In this document: positions 9,564-19,554 of the stretch, in pieces | Layout: each line of letters begins with the position of its first letter | How positions within the stretch are numbered: position 1 is the stretch's first letter | From: Pseudomonas sp. QTF5 | Lineage (GTDB): Bacteria; Pseudomonadota; Gammaproteobacteria; Pseudomonadales; Pseudomonadaceae | Length of the DNA: 64,000 nt | Assembly: GCF_000512695.2 (NCBI RefSeq) | Contig: NZ_AZRW02000008.1 | Span: forward strand, 1-64,000 | Direction: 5' to 3' | Made by a program: the position numbers and the translations under genes | Notes under the pieces: model-generated | Told to the model about the DNA's origin: nothing | The model's database searches: none | The model's input: only the letters and a program-made list of their open reading frames with translations

Positions 9564-10208
9564 TTACACGCCGAATTGGGCGCGATAGGCTTCAACGGCT
9601 GGCAAATGCTGCTTGAGCTGCGGGTCATCCGCCAGGAACTCGAGAACCTGGTTCAGCGAAACGATGCTGATCACCGGGATGCCGAAGTCACGCTCCACTT
9701 CCTGGATGGCCGACAATTCGCCGTTGCCACGCTCCTGACGGTTCAGGGCGATCAATACGCCCGCTGCTTTGGCGCCGTCCTGGGAAGCGATGATCTGCAT
9801 CACCTCGCGGATGGCGGTGCCTGCGGTGATCACGTCGTCGATGATCAGCACGTCGCCGGTCAATGGCGCGCCGACCAGGCTACCGCCTTCGCCGTGGGCC
9901 TTGGCCTCCTTGCGGTTGAAGCACCATGGCAGATCACGGCCGTGATGTTCGGCCAGCGCCACGGCAGTAGTCGCCGCCAACGGGATGCCTTTGTAGGCCG
10001 GGCCGAACAGCACGTCGAACGAAATACCACTCTCGACGATGGCTGCCGCGTAGAAACGGCCCAGCTGCGCCAGGGCAGAGCCCGAGTTGAACAGGCCGGC
10101 ATTGAAGAAGTAAGGACTGGTGCGCCCGGACTTCAGGGTGAACTCACCGAAGCGCAAAACGCCACGATCGATGGCAAAACGAATGAAGTCGCGCTGATAC
10201 GCTTGCAT
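9564..10208 (-). CDS. pyrE: Orotate phosphoribosyltransferase
   Basis: A 214-residue type I phosphoribosyltransferase that makes orotidine 5'-phosphate from orotate and PRPP in pyrimidine synthesis. It has the PRPP-binding motif [16 protein letters not shown] and the [11 protein letters not shown] loop. The ATG at 10208 gives the family start [13 protein letters not shown]; the frame continues seven codons upstream but without support. It is divergent from crc across 82 bases, the order also known in P. aeruginosa. Confidence 0.96.
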   Translation of the reverse strand: MQAYQRDFIRFAIDRGVLRFGEFTLKSGRTSPYFFNAGLFNSGSALAQLGRFYAAAIVESGISFDVLFGPAYKGIPLAATTAVALAEHHGRDLPWCFNRKEAKAHGEGGSLVGAPLTGDVLIIDDVITAGTAIREVMQIIASQDGAKAAGVLIALNRQERGNGELSAIQEVERDFGIPVISIVSLNQVLEFLADDPQLKQHLPAVEAYRAQFGV

Positions 10209-10290
10209 GAAAAAAACCCCAAATACCACGGATTTAGCTAATTAGGTAGACGCCGTGTATCATACCCGCACGCGATTTTTGGGGCCACTT

Positions 10291-11070
10291 ATGCGGATCA
10301 TCAGTGTGAACGTCAATGGTATTCAGGCTGCAGTCGAGCGTGGTTTGCTCAGTTGGCTGCAAGCACAGAATGCCGACGTCATCTGCCTGCAGGACACCCG
10401 CGCCTCCGCCTTTGAACTGGACGATCCAGCCTTCCAACTGGATGGCTACTTCCTTTATGCCTGCGAAGCCGAAGTTCCCGCCCAAGGTGGCGTGGCTTTG
10501 TACTCGCGGTTGCAACCGAAGGCAGTCATCAGCGGTCTCGGCTTCGAGACGGCCGACCGCTACGGGCGCTACCTGCAAGCCGATTTCGACAAGGTCAGCA
10601 TCGCGACCTTGCTGCTCCCTTCGGGGCAGAACGGCGATGAAGACTTGAACCAGAAGTTCAAGCTAATGGACGACTTCGCCCGTTATCTGGATAAACAGCG
10701 GCGCAAACGTCGCGAGTACATTTATTGTGGCTCGCTATACGTGGCGCAACAGAAGCTGGATATCAAGAATTGGCGCGACAGCCAGCAATCCCCGGGCTTC
10801 CTGGCACCTGAGCGTGCCTGGATGGACGAGATTGTCGGCAACATGGGGTATGTCGATGCCCTGCGTGAAGTCAGCCGTGAAGGCGACCAGTACAGCTGGT
10901 GGCCGGACAACGAACAGGCCGAGATGCTCAACCTGGGCTGGCGTTTCGACTACCAGATACTGACCCCGGGCCTGCGGCGCTTCGTGCGCAGCGCGCGTCT
11001 GCCGCGTCAGCCGCGGTTCTCGCAGCATGCGCCGCTGATCGTGGACTACGACTGGACGCTGACTATCTAG
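10291..11070 (+). CDS. crc: Catabolite repression control protein Crc
   Basis: A 259-residue protein with the exonuclease III/endonuclease fold. In Pseudomonas Crc is not a nuclease: it acts with Hfq on A-rich motifs of target mRNAs to block translation of catabolic genes when preferred carbon sources are present. It begins MRIISVNVNGIQAAVERG and keeps the fold (CLQDTRA near residue 37, LGWRFDYQI near the end) although typical catalytic residues are altered. Length equals that of P. aeruginosa Crc. The ATG at 10291 was chosen over an upstream in-frame start for this reason. Confidence 0.96.
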   Translation: MRIISVNVNGIQAAVERGLLSWLQAQNADVICLQDTRASAFELDDPAFQLDGYFLYACEAEVPAQGGVALYSRLQPKAVISGLGFETADRYGRYLQADFDKVSIATLLLPSGQNGDEDLNQKFKLMDDFARYLDKQRRKRREYIYCGSLYVAQQKLDIKNWRDSQQSPGFLAPERAWMDEIVGNMGYVDALREVSREGDQYSWWPDNEQAEMLNLGWRFDYQILTPGLRRFVRSARLPRQPRFSQHAPLIVDYDWTLTI

Positions 11071-11104
11071 GTCACTGACACGAAAACCTGCTGACCAGCT
11101 GACG

Positions 11105-11141
11105 AAAATGCCCGTATCGCAAGATACGGGCATTTTTCTTA
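11105..11141 (+). terminator. Bidirectional terminator between crc and gltS
   Basis: An 11-bp perfect stem (11108-11118 with 11123-11133, GCAA loop) with A- and T-runs on either side, placed between two convergent genes. Confidence 0.9.
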
Positions 11142-11153
11142 TGCGTTATACCT

Positions 11154-12359
11154 TCAAGCAGCGCCGAAAAACGGCAGCGCCAGGTACAACTTGATCACGA
11201 TGACATTAATGATGTCGATGAAGAAAGCACCCACCATTGGCACCACTAGAAACGCTATTTGCGAAGGTCCGTAACGTTGTGTCACCGCTTGCATGTTAGC
11301 GATGGCAGTTGGCGTTGCTCCCAGTCCGAAACCGCAATGCCCTGCCGCCAGAACTGCCGCATCGTAGTTGCTGCCCATCATTCTGAATGTCACGAAAATC
11401 GCAAACAGTGCCATGACCAACGCTTGCGCAGCCAGGATGATAAAGATCGGCAAAGCCAATGCTGCCAGATCCCACAGTTTGAGCGACATCAGAGCGATCG
11501 CCAGAAACAGCGATAGGCTGACATTCCCCAACACGGAAACTTCACGCTCAAACACCTGATACAAGCCAAGTGCGGAAAGGCCGTTGCGTAAAACCACACC
11601 CACGAACAAGACACATACGAACGTCGGCAACTCAAATGCAGTTCCGTGGAGCAGGCCATTCAAGAGGGAGCCGGCCATCAGACTGACGGCGATCAGGGCG
11701 AGCGTCTCGATAAACGAAAATGGTGTAATCGAGCGCTCTTTGTTTGGCTGCTCAAAGCCCTTCGGCAGACGCGGCTTGCCTTGCTCGAGGCCGGGTGTCT
11801 GGACACGCTTGATGAGCAGGCGAGCGACCGGACCACCAATCAAACCACCCAGCACCAAGCCAAATGTAGCAGAGGCCATCGCAAGTTCAGAGGCGGAAGC
11901 CAGGCCAAACTTCTCGCTGAACGTCGCTCCCCACGCAGCGCCTGTACCGTGACCGCCAGACAACGTAATCGAGCCCGTCAACAAGCCCATCAACGGATCG
12001 AGCCCCAAGACCTTTGCGAGACCGATGCCCATGGCATTCTGGACCACCAGAAGCCCGATCACCGCCAGCAGGAAGATCCCCACTACGCGCCCGCCTTTCT
12101 TCAGGCTGGCGAAGTCTGCACTCAAGCCGATGGTGGCAAAAAAAGCCAACATCAAGGGAGTTTGCAGTGAGGTGTCAAATCGGACGTCAATATCAAATCC
12201 CCGCAAAGCCAAGAGAAGCAGAGCAACCACCAGGCCGCCTGCTACAGGCTCAGGGATATTGTAACTGCGTAAAAAACCGATTCGCGTGACCAGTCCGCGC
12301 CCCAGTAACAGTACTAATGAGGCGGCCACAAGTGTTCCATAAAAATCGAGTTGAACCAT
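11154..12359 (-). CDS. gltS: Sodium/glutamate symporter
   Basis: A 401-residue inner-membrane carrier of the GltS family that imports glutamate with sodium. The protein is hydrophobic throughout, with about ten membrane segments. The two GltS-type reentrant motifs are visible as SGGHGTGAAWG near residue 134 and GHCGFGLGATPTAIANMQ near residue 345. It stands alone on the minus strand between crc and the DUF4870 gene, with about 300 bases of AT-richer DNA upstream. This position is not one I associate with gltS in P. aeruginosa, so it may be an insertion in this lineage. Confidence 0.94.
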   Translation of the reverse strand: MVQLDFYGTLVAASLVLLLGRGLVTRIGFLRSYNIPEPVAGGLVVALLLLALRGFDIDVRFDTSLQTPLMLAFFATIGLSADFASLKKGGRVVGIFLLAVIGLLVVQNAMGIGLAKVLGLDPLMGLLTGSITLSGGHGTGAAWGATFSEKFGLASASELAMASATFGLVLGGLIGGPVARLLIKRVQTPGLEQGKPRLPKGFEQPNKERSITPFSFIETLALIAVSLMAGSLLNGLLHGTAFELPTFVCVLFVGVVLRNGLSALGLYQVFEREVSVLGNVSLSLFLAIALMSLKLWDLAALALPIFIILAAQALVMALFAIFVTFRMMGSNYDAAVLAAGHCGFGLGATPTAIANMQAVTQRYGPSQIAFLVVPMVGAFFIDIINVIVIKLYLALPFFGAA

Positions 12360-12663
12360 TGGGATTATTCTTTGATATATATTCAGGGGCGAACTTTTTA
12401 CCTGGACACGCCTCTTGAACAGGTTGATCTCTCAACACTGATTTGCTTTAAATTCAAGGACCTTCAATGGTCTGAATATATCGAAATATTTCTGAAGGAA
12501 TATTACTTGGGGCAACTTTATCAACTGCGAAGTCTCATTGCCAAGCACATAGGCGGTGCTGCGGCGAAGCAGTTGTGACTAGAAGTGTAAGAGCGATGGT
12601 GCGCAGTAATACCTGCGGCAGCGGGATATTGCTAATGGCAACGCTTGGGAAGCAGTTTCAAAA
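12360..12663. other. AT-richer gap upstream of gltS
   Basis: About 300 bases of lower G+C than the neighbours. A plus-strand open frame (TTG start at 12351, stop at 12578) reads as 75 residues, overlaps the gltS start, lacks an ATG and resembles nothing I know. I treat the stretch as non-coding, probably holding the gltS promoter and decayed DNA. Confidence 0.4.
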
Positions 12664-12700
12664 AAGCAAATGCCCCGACAAGTCAGGGCATTTGCTTAAA
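12656..12700 (-). terminator. Terminator of the DUF4870 gene
   Basis: A 12-bp stem (12664-12675 with 12686-12697) followed on the minus strand by a T-run, 15 bases beyond the stop codon. Confidence 0.85.
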
Positions 12701-12714
12701 AGCGTGGCGAATCA

Positions 12715-13083
12715 TTATTTGATCAAGCGCCAGGTGAACGGATACCGGTAAGGGAACCCTTCATTGGCTTTCACGCCGGCAATGATCGTCAACACCAGTG
12801 CACCGATCGCGACCAGACCAAACAGGAAGAACCCGATGATCACCACCATCAGCAGAAAGCAGATAGCCGAAGCAATGGCGACGGTGATCTGAAAGTTCAG
12901 CGCCTCCTTGCCTTGCGCGTCGATGAAAGGATCTGATTCGCGCTTCATCTGCCAGAGAATGAGCGGCCCGATCAGCGTGCCGAACGGCAGCCAGATCCCC
13001 AGCAAGGCGGACAGGTGACAAAACATCGCCCATTGACGAACCTCGCGGCTCGGTGTGGGTAGCGGCAGCTGCTCGTCACTCAT
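12715..13083 (-). CDS. DUF4870 small membrane protein
   Basis: A 122-residue inner-membrane protein of the DUF4870 (Tic20-like) family. Features are the N-terminal RQWAMFCHLSALLG, the loop WQMKRESDPFIDAQGKEALNFQ, and two or three hydrophobic segments at about 22-45, 66-90 and 90-108. The function of the family is unknown. It lies 29 bases downstream of the rph start on the same strand side of the divergent rph/yicC region, the place occupied by a similar gene in P. aeruginosa. Confidence 0.85.
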   Translation of the reverse strand: MSDEQLPLPTPSREVRQWAMFCHLSALLGIWLPFGTLIGPLILWQMKRESDPFIDAQGKEALNFQITVAIASAICFLLMVVIIGFFLFGLVAIGALVLTIIAGVKANEGFPYRYPFTWRLIK

Positions 13084-13112
13084 GGCGTCCTCCTTGCGTG
13101 GAGCGGGTCCGA

Positions 13113-13835
13113 TCAGTCGGCCAGTGCAGCCTTCTGCAGTTCGAAAATCTCGTTCATGCCTTTCTTCGCCAGTGCCAGCATCGCGTTCAGCTCTTCCGGC
13201 TGGAACGGCGCGCCTTCGGCAGTGCCCTGAACTTCGATGAAGCCGCCAGTGCTGGTCATTACCACGTTGAGGTCAGTCTCGGCAGCCGAATCTTCCAGGT
13301 AGTCGAGGTCAAGCACAGGCTCGCCCTGGTACATACCCACCGAAACGGCAGCGATCATTTGCTTGAGCGGGTCGCCACCTTTGAGGCCGCCACGCTTCTT
13401 AATCACTTTCAAGGCGTCGATCAGTGCAACCATGGCACCGGTGATGGACGCGGTGCGGGTGCCGCCGTCAGCCTGGATCACGTCGCAGTCGACGTACAGG
13501 GTGACGTCGCCCAGCTTGGACATGTCCAGCGCAGCGCGCAGGGAACGGCCGATCAAACGCTGGATTTCCAGAGTGCGGCCACCTTGCTTGCCGCGGCTCG
13601 CTTCACGCTGGTTACGTTCGCCAGTGGCGCGCGGCAGCATGCCGTATTCGGCGGTCAACCAACCCTGGCCCTGACCTTTCAGGAAACGCGGCACGCCGTT
13701 CTCGACGCTGACGGTGCAGATGACTTTGGTATCACCGAACTCGACCAGCACAGAACCCTCGGCGTGTTTGGTGTAGTTGCGGGTAATGCGGATCGAGCGG
13801 AGCTGATCGGCAGCGCGACCACTTGGACGTTTCAT
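13113..13835 (-). CDS. rph: Ribonuclease PH
   Basis: A 240-residue phosphorolytic 3'-to-5' exoribonuclease that trims tRNA precursors. It begins [20 protein letters not shown] and contains the family blocks [31 protein letters not shown] and [20 protein letters not shown]. The ATG at 13835 gives normal length. An in-frame upstream start would add 13 unrelated residues. It is divergent from yicC. Confidence 0.97.
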   Translation of the reverse strand: MKRPSGRAADQLRSIRITRNYTKHAEGSVLVEFGDTKVICTVSVENGVPRFLKGQGQGWLTAEYGMLPRATGERNQREASRGKQGGRTLEIQRLIGRSLRAALDMSKLGDVTLYVDCDVIQADGGTRTASITGAMVALIDALKVIKKRGGLKGGDPLKQMIAAVSVGMYQGEPVLDLDYLEDSAAETDLNVVMTSTGGFIEVQGTAEGAPFQPEELNAMLALAKKGMNEIFELQKAALAD

Positions 13836-14104
13836 AGGGATTACCTGTACGGAGGACGGAAAACTGCCGAGCATTATAGAGCCGTGGGCCGCGAGTGGGC
13901 ACTTCTAAAAAAATCGCCCGACGATTGAAGCCCCTGAATAGAGCTTAGCCGACGGCCTGCAGCTCTTTGTCACAGCGTGTGTTTGGGCGCATCCGCCCCA
14001 CTGCGCTACAATCCTGCGCCTTTGCTGCCTGTCGGCTTTAATTCACAGATAGCGGGTCCGCGAAACCATGGGTTAAGCGCCGACCTGCATTGCGAGGTAC
14101 CTCC

Positions 14105-14968
14105 ATGGTGCACAGCATGACCGCCTTCGCCCGCGTCGAGAAAGCCGGCGTCCAGGGCACCCTGAGCTGGGAATTGCGCTCGGTCAACAGCCGCTACCTG
14201 GAACCCCACCTGCGTCTGCCGGAGTCTTTCCGCGACCTCGAAGGCGCGGTCCGCGAAGCCCTGCGCCAGGAACTGTCCCGGGGCAAGCTCGAATGCACCC
14301 TGCGCTTCACCGAAGAAAGCACCGGCAAACCGCTGCAAGTGGACCGCGAGCGCGCCGCGCAACTGGTCGCTGCCGCCGAGACGGTCGCCGGCCTGATCAA
14401 GAACCCCGCCGCGCTGAACCCGCTGGAAGTCCTGGCCTGGCCCGGCGTGCTAGTCGCCGATGCCGCCGACCCGCAAGCGCTGAATGCCGAAGCCCTGGCG
14501 CTGTTCCATCAAGGCCTGAAAGAGCTCAAGGCTGGTCGCGAGCGCGAAGGCACTGAGCTGGCGCGATTGATCAACGAGCGCCTGACTTCTATTGAAGGGG
14601 ATGTGGTGATCCTGCGTGAGCTGGTCCCGCAGATGCTCGCCACCCAACGCCAGAAAGTCCTCGACCGCTTCACCGACATGAAGGCCGACCTCGACCCGCA
14701 GCGGCTGGAACAGGAAATGGTCATGCTCGCGCAAAAGAGCGACGTCGCCGAAGAACTGGATCGCCTGAGCACTCACATCATCGAAGTTCGCCGGGTACTC
14801 AAGTCCGGCGGCGCTGCCGGTCGGCGCCTGGACTTCCTGATGCAGGAACTCAACCGCGAAGCCAACACACTGGGCTCCAAAGCCTTCGACCCGCGCAGCA
14901 CCCAAGCGGCGGTCAACCTCAAAGTGTTGATCGAGCAGATGCGCGAACAAGTGCAGAATATTGAGTAA
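14105..14968 (+). CDS. yicC: YicC/YloC family endoribonuclease
   Basis: A 287-residue protein, the same length as E. coli YicC. It begins MVHSMTAFARVE, has the block ELRSVNSRYLEPHLRLPE and ends with the family signature EANTLGSKAFDPRSTQ. YicC is now regarded as an endoribonuclease that affects small-RNA turnover. It precedes gmk by 12 bases, and the pair is probably transcribed together. I chose the ATG at 14105 over one five codons earlier because it matches the family start. Confidence 0.95.
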   Translation: MVHSMTAFARVEKAGVQGTLSWELRSVNSRYLEPHLRLPESFRDLEGAVREALRQELSRGKLECTLRFTEESTGKPLQVDRERAAQLVAAAETVAGLIKNPAALNPLEVLAWPGVLVADAADPQALNAEALALFHQGLKELKAGREREGTELARLINERLTSIEGDVVILRELVPQMLATQRQKVLDRFTDMKADLDPQRLEQEMVMLAQKSDVAEELDRLSTHIIEVRRVLKSGGAAGRRLDFLMQELNREANTLGSKAFDPRSTQAAVNLKVLIEQMREQVQNIE

Positions 14969-15601
<633 letters not shown>

Positions 15602-15768
15602 ACAGCACTTCCCAAAACCGCTGCAAGGGCTTTACATTGGCACTTATAGCGCGTTGAAGAGTCTGGTCAAAAAATCAGCGCTTCCCTAATCGCTGGTGAT
15701 TTTTTAAACTGTTGAGTCCGCTCGCCCACCCGGGCAGCGCGCATATTGCATTCGCTCCGAGGAATACC

Positions 15769-16032
15769 ATGGCCCGCGTAACCGTTGAAGACTGCCTGAA
15801 CCACGTGGAAAACCGTTTTGAACTGGTCATGCTGTCCACCAAGCGTGCCCGTCAACTGGCCACCGGCGGCAAAGAGCCCCTGGTTCAGTGGGAAAACGAC
15901 AAGCCTACTGTTGTAGCGCTGCGTGAAATCGCTGAAGGCCTGATGAGCTACGAGTTCATCGCCAACGCAGAAATCGTCGAAGACGAACCGCTGTTCGCAG
16001 CGTTCGAGGACGAGTCCAACGAGGCAGTATAA
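15769..16032 (+). CDS. rpoZ: RNA polymerase omega subunit
   Basis: An 87-residue omega subunit, which helps assemble RNA polymerase and contributes to a ppGpp binding site. It begins [20 protein letters not shown] and contains [10 protein letters not shown]. The ATG at 15769 has CCGAGGAA upstream; the frame is open further upstream but adds non-family sequence. It is placed between gmk and spoT as in E. coli. Confidence 0.97.
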   Translation: MARVTVEDCLNHVENRFELVMLSTKRARQLATGGKEPLVQWENDKPTVVALREIAEGLMSYEFIANAEIVEDEPLFAAFEDESNEAV

Positions 16033-16089
16033 GTCCATGCCTGGTCGACGTAGCACGGCGCGGGGTCACAACGAACGGCAGGAATTATC

Positions 16090-18195
16090 ATGCCGAGCAT
16101 AGACGCCCTCGCCGATCGCTTATCGACCTACCTCGGCAAGGACCAGGTCAATCTGGTCCGCCGAGCGTACTTCTACGCCGAACAAGCCCACGATGGCCAA
16201 CGCCGCCGCAGCGGTGAGGCGTACGTCACGCACCCACTCGCGGTTGCGAATATTCTTGCCGAAATGCATATGGACCATCAGAGCCTGATGGCGGCCATGC
16301 TGCATGACGTGATCGAAGACACCGGTATTGCCAAGGAAGCGCTGCAAGCGCAGTTCGGCGAAACCGTGGCCGAACTGGTCGACGGGGTCAGCAAACTGAC
16401 CCAGATGAACTTCGAGACCAAAGCCGAAGCCCAGGCCGAAAACTTCCAGAAAATGGCCATGGCCATGGCGCGCGACATTCGCGTGATCCTGGTCAAGCTG
16501 GCCGACCGCCTGCACAACATGCGTACCCTGGAAGTGCTGTCCGGCGAAAAACGCCGGCGGATTGCCAAGGAAACCCTGGAAATCTATGCGCCCATCGCCA
16601 ACCGCCTGGGCATGCACGCCATTCGCATAGAGTTCGAAGATCTCGGCTTCAAAGCCATGCACCCGATGCGCTCCGCGCGGATCAACCAGGCGGTCAAACG
16701 CGCCCGGGGCAACCGCAAGGAAATCGTCAACAAGATCGAAGAGTCCCTCAGCCACTGCCTGGCCATCGACGGCATTCAGGGCGAGGTCAGCGGTCGTCAG
16801 AAACACCTCTACGGCATCTACAAGAAAATGCGCGGCAAGCGTCGGGCCTTCAACGAGATCATGGACGTGTATGCGTTCCGGATCATCGTCGACAAGGTCG
16901 ATACCTGCTATCGCGTGCTGGGCGCTGTACATAATTTGTACAAACCGTTGCCGGGTCGCTTCAAGGATTACATCGCGATCCCGAAAGCCAACGGCTACCA
17001 ATCGCTGCACACCACGCTGTTCGGCATGCACGGTGTACCGATCGAGATTCAGATCCGCACCCGTGAAATGGAAGAGATGGCCAACAACGGCATCGCCGCC
17101 CATTGGCTGTACAAATCCAGCGGCGACGAGCAGCCCAAGGGCACTCACGCTCGCGCCCGCCAGTGGGTCAAAGGCGTGCTGGAGATGCAGCAGCGGGCCG
17201 GCAACTCGCTGGAATTCATCGAAAGCGTGAAGATCGACCTGTTCCCGGACGAGGTCTACGTGTTCACGCCCAAAGGCCGGATCATGGAGTTGCCCAAAGG
17301 CTCCACGGCGGTCGACTTCGCTTACGCGGTGCACACCGATGTGGGCAACAGCTGCATCGCCTGTCGGATCAATCGTCGTCTCGCGCCGCTGTCCGAACCG
17401 CTGCAAAGCGGCTCCACGGTCGAGATCGTCAGCGCCCCGGGCGCGCGACCAAACCCGGCTTGGCTCAACTTCGTGGTCACCGGCAAAGCGCGCACCCACA
17501 TCCGTCATGCGCTGAAACTGCAACGCCGTTCCGAGTCCATCAGCCTCGGTGAACGCCTGCTGAACAAGGTACTCAACGGTTTCGATAGCTCCCTGGAAAA
17601 AATCCCGGCCGAGCGCGTGCAGGTGATGCTCCACGAATATCGCCTCGAACTCATCGAAGACTTGCTCGAAGACATCGGCCTGGGCAATCGCATGGCTTAC
17701 GTGGTCGCCCGTCGCCTGCTCGGCGAAGGCGAACAACTGCCAAGCCCTGAAGGTCCTCTGGCGATTCGCGGCACCGAAGGCTTGGTGCTCAGTTACGCCA
17801 AGTGCTGCACGCCGATCCCGGGCGACCCGATTGTCGGGCATCTGTCCGCGGGCAAAGGGATGGTCGTGCACCTGGACAACTGCCGCAACATCAGCGAAAT
17901 CCGCCACAACCCGGAAAAATGCATCCAGCTCTCGTGGGCCAAGGATGTCACCGGCGAATTCAACGTCGAGCTGCGCGTCGAACTGGAACACCAGCGCGGC
18001 CTGATCGCCCTGCTGGCCAGCAGCGTCAATGCGGCTGACGGCAATATCGAAAAAATCAGCATGGACGAACGCGACGGTCGTATCAGCGTGGTCCAACTGG
18101 TGGTCAGCGTGCACGACCGCGTACACCTGGCCCGTGTGATCAAGAAACTGCGCGCCCTGACCGGGGTCATCCGCATCACCCGCATGCGCGCGTAG
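16090..18195 (+). CDS. spoT: Bifunctional (p)ppGpp synthetase/hydrolase SpoT
   Basis: A 701-residue RelA/SpoT enzyme controlling the stringent response alarmone. Domains in order are an HD hydrolase with the intact His72-Asp73 pair in LHDVIEDT, a synthetase domain (about 230-350, with KPLPGRFKDYIAIPK), a TGS domain (about 385-450), a zinc-finger-like region (CCTPIPGDPIVGH) and an ACT domain (about 625-701). Intact hydrolase residues mark it as SpoT and not RelA. It follows rpoZ after 57 bases and precedes ridA. Confidence 0.97.
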   Translation: MPSIDALADRLSTYLGKDQVNLVRRAYFYAEQAHDGQRRRSGEAYVTHPLAVANILAEMHMDHQSLMAAMLHDVIEDTGIAKEALQAQFGETVAELVDGVSKLTQMNFETKAEAQAENFQKMAMAMARDIRVILVKLADRLHNMRTLEVLSGEKRRRIAKETLEIYAPIANRLGMHAIRIEFEDLGFKAMHPMRSARINQAVKRARGNRKEIVNKIEESLSHCLAIDGIQGEVSGRQKHLYGIYKKMRGKRRAFNEIMDVYAFRIIVDKVDTCYRVLGAVHNLYKPLPGRFKDYIAIPKANGYQSLHTTLFGMHGVPIEIQIRTREMEEMANNGIAAHWLYKSSGDEQPKGTHARARQWVKGVLEMQQRAGNSLEFIESVKIDLFPDEVYVFTPKGRIMELPKGSTAVDFAYAVHTDVGNSCIACRINRRLAPLSEPLQSGSTVEIVSAPGARPNPAWLNFVVTGKARTHIRHALKLQRRSESISLGERLLNKVLNGFDSSLEKIPAERVQVMLHEYRLELIEDLLEDIGLGNRMAYVVARRLLGEGEQLPSPEGPLAIRGTEGLVLSYAKCCTPIPGDPIVGHLSAGKGMVVHLDNCRNISEIRHNPEKCIQLSWAKDVTGEFNVELRVELEHQRGLIALLASSVNAADGNIEKISMDERDGRISVVQLVVSVHDRVHLARVIKKLRALTGVIRITRMRA

Positions 18196-18219
18196 CCCAC
18201 CCTTCACAAGGAGTCATAC

Positions 18220-18600
18220 ATGACCAAGACCGTTATCAACAGCGACAAGGCCCCGGCCGCCATCGGTACTTATTCCCAGGCGATCAAGGCTGGCAACACC
18301 GTTTACATGTCGGGTCAGATTCCTCTGGACCCAAAAACCATGGAACTGGTTGAAGGTTTCGAAGCCCAGACCGTCCAGGTGTTCGAGAACCTCAAAGCCG
18401 TGGCTGAAGCGGCTGGTGGTTCGTTCAAGGACATCGTCAAACTGAACATCTTCCTCACTGACTTGAGCCACTTCGCCAAGGTCAACGAGATCATGGGCAA
18501 GTACTTCGACCAACCCTACCCAGCCCGCGCCGCCATCGGCGTAGCAGCCCTGCCAAAGGGTTCGCAGGTTGAAATGGATGCCATTCTGGTCATCGAGTAA
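18220..18600 (+). CDS. ridA: RidA family 2-iminobutanoate/2-iminopropanoate deaminase
   Basis: A 126-residue small enzyme that hydrolyses reactive enamine/imine intermediates such as 2-aminoacrylate. It contains [19 protein letters not shown] and the family signature [20 protein letters not shown], with the catalytic arginine. It sits 24 bases after spoT behind AAGGAGTC, so it is probably the last gene of the rpoZ-spoT operon. Confidence 0.95.
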   Translation: MTKTVINSDKAPAAIGTYSQAIKAGNTVYMSGQIPLDPKTMELVEGFEAQTVQVFENLKAVAEAAGGSFKDIVKLNIFLTDLSHFAKVNEIMGKYFDQPYPARAAIGVAALPKGSQVEMDAILVIE

Positions 18601-18607
18601 TGTGTCC

Positions 18608-18632
18608 GGCGCAGCCTGCTAAAGGCTGCGCC
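18608..18632 (+). terminator. Stem-loop after ridA
   Basis: A perfect 9-bp GC stem (18608-18616 with 18624-18632) lies eight bases past the ridA stop. There is no T-run, so terminator activity is uncertain. Confidence 0.5.
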
Positions 18633-18672
18633 GCTGCCGTATGTATAAAAAGCGTTTTGAAAGGATTCCACC

Positions 18673-19413
18673 ATGCGCCAAGCGCTAGCTCTCTCGCTGG
18701 TCGCCCTACTCCTGGGCGGTTGTGCCAGCGACCCTGCCGACCGTGATATCAGCGGCACCTGGATCAATCAGTCGGCAATCGATGCTGCATCCAAAGGCGG
18801 TCCCCTGCGGGAAGCGCTTCAGGCCTATGGCCCGAATCTGGAATGGGACGTCAACACCCGAGCCGGTCAGGCCCGCTACACCAATGGTTTTGAAAATGTC
18901 GAAGGCAAGCTGCTGGGCGAAGAGTCCGGCGCCTGGAAAGTCGACTTTTATGGCAGTTCCGCCAGCGAGTTGAAGCGGGATGGCAAGCAACTGAGCCAGG
19001 CCGCCAATGACAACGAACCGGAGCAAGTCTTCGACCGTGCACCGGTCCAGGTTCCGGACGGCGCGCCGATTGGCGCCAGTTTTGAGCGGGCGTTGTATTC
19101 GGCTTATATGGGCGGCAGCTGGAAAATTCTCAGCGGCCCGGGCGAAGGCAACACCGTGCAATTCCAGGCCGATGGCCAGGTTGCCGGCCTGCCCGGTGCG
19201 GATCGTTATGCCCTTTGCCTGGCAGGAGATTGCGCGTCGATGAGCGGCGGCAACGATAACATCTGGTTGCAGGTGAACGGCCAGGGCAATACCTGGATCT
19301 TTGCGCGCAAGGGCAATGAGCTGGAGATTTTCCAGACCGTGAACACCGCGCTGGCGGACGAAATGCCTTCGTTCACGTCGGGTAATCGCAAGTGGTTGCT
19401 GGAAAAGCAGTAA
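18673..19413 (+). CDS. Putative lipoprotein of unknown function
   Basis: A 246-residue protein with a signal peptide and lipobox (LLLGGC, lipid-modified cysteine at about residue 17), so it is probably anchored in the outer or inner membrane facing the periplasm. The mature part is mixed alpha/beta with SGTWINQ near the start and repeated Gly/Trp strands (GTWKILSGPGEG-like). I do not recognise a characterised family. It stands alone after ridA. Confidence 0.82.
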   Translation: MRQALALSLVALLLGGCASDPADRDISGTWINQSAIDAASKGGPLREALQAYGPNLEWDVNTRAGQARYTNGFENVEGKLLGEESGAWKVDFYGSSASELKRDGKQLSQAANDNEPEQVFDRAPVQVPDGAPIGASFERALYSAYMGGSWKILSGPGEGNTVQFQADGQVAGLPGADRYALCLAGDCASMSGGNDNIWLQVNGQGNTWIFARKGNELEIFQTVNTALADEMPSFTSGNRKWLLEKQ

Positions 19414-19443
19414 CCCGGGCCCTAAGGCCAACGCAGAATCCAT

Positions 19444-19531
19444 GTGGGAGCGGGCTTGCTCGCGAAAGCGGTATAACAGTCAACGATGATGTTGAATGTT
19501 ATGACCCCTTCGCGAGCAAGCCCGCTCCCAC
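19444..19531 (+). repeat. REPIN
   Basis: Two well conserved inverted REP arms, with CGAAAGCG after the left arm, separate the lipoprotein gene from the convergent epimerase-like gene. Confidence 0.9.
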
Positions 19532-19554
19532 ATTTGGTTTGTGATGACTGGAAA

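Noticed and set aside
12351..12578. 75-codon TTG-started frame overlapping the gltS start
   Set aside because: No ATG, no RBS, no family likeness; it runs across the gltS start region and AT-rich DNA.
15631..15660. TGGCAC-N-GC pattern upstream of rpoZ resembling a sigma-54 promoter
   Set aside because: The -12 TTGC element is absent, and rpoZ is not expected to be sigma-54 dependent.
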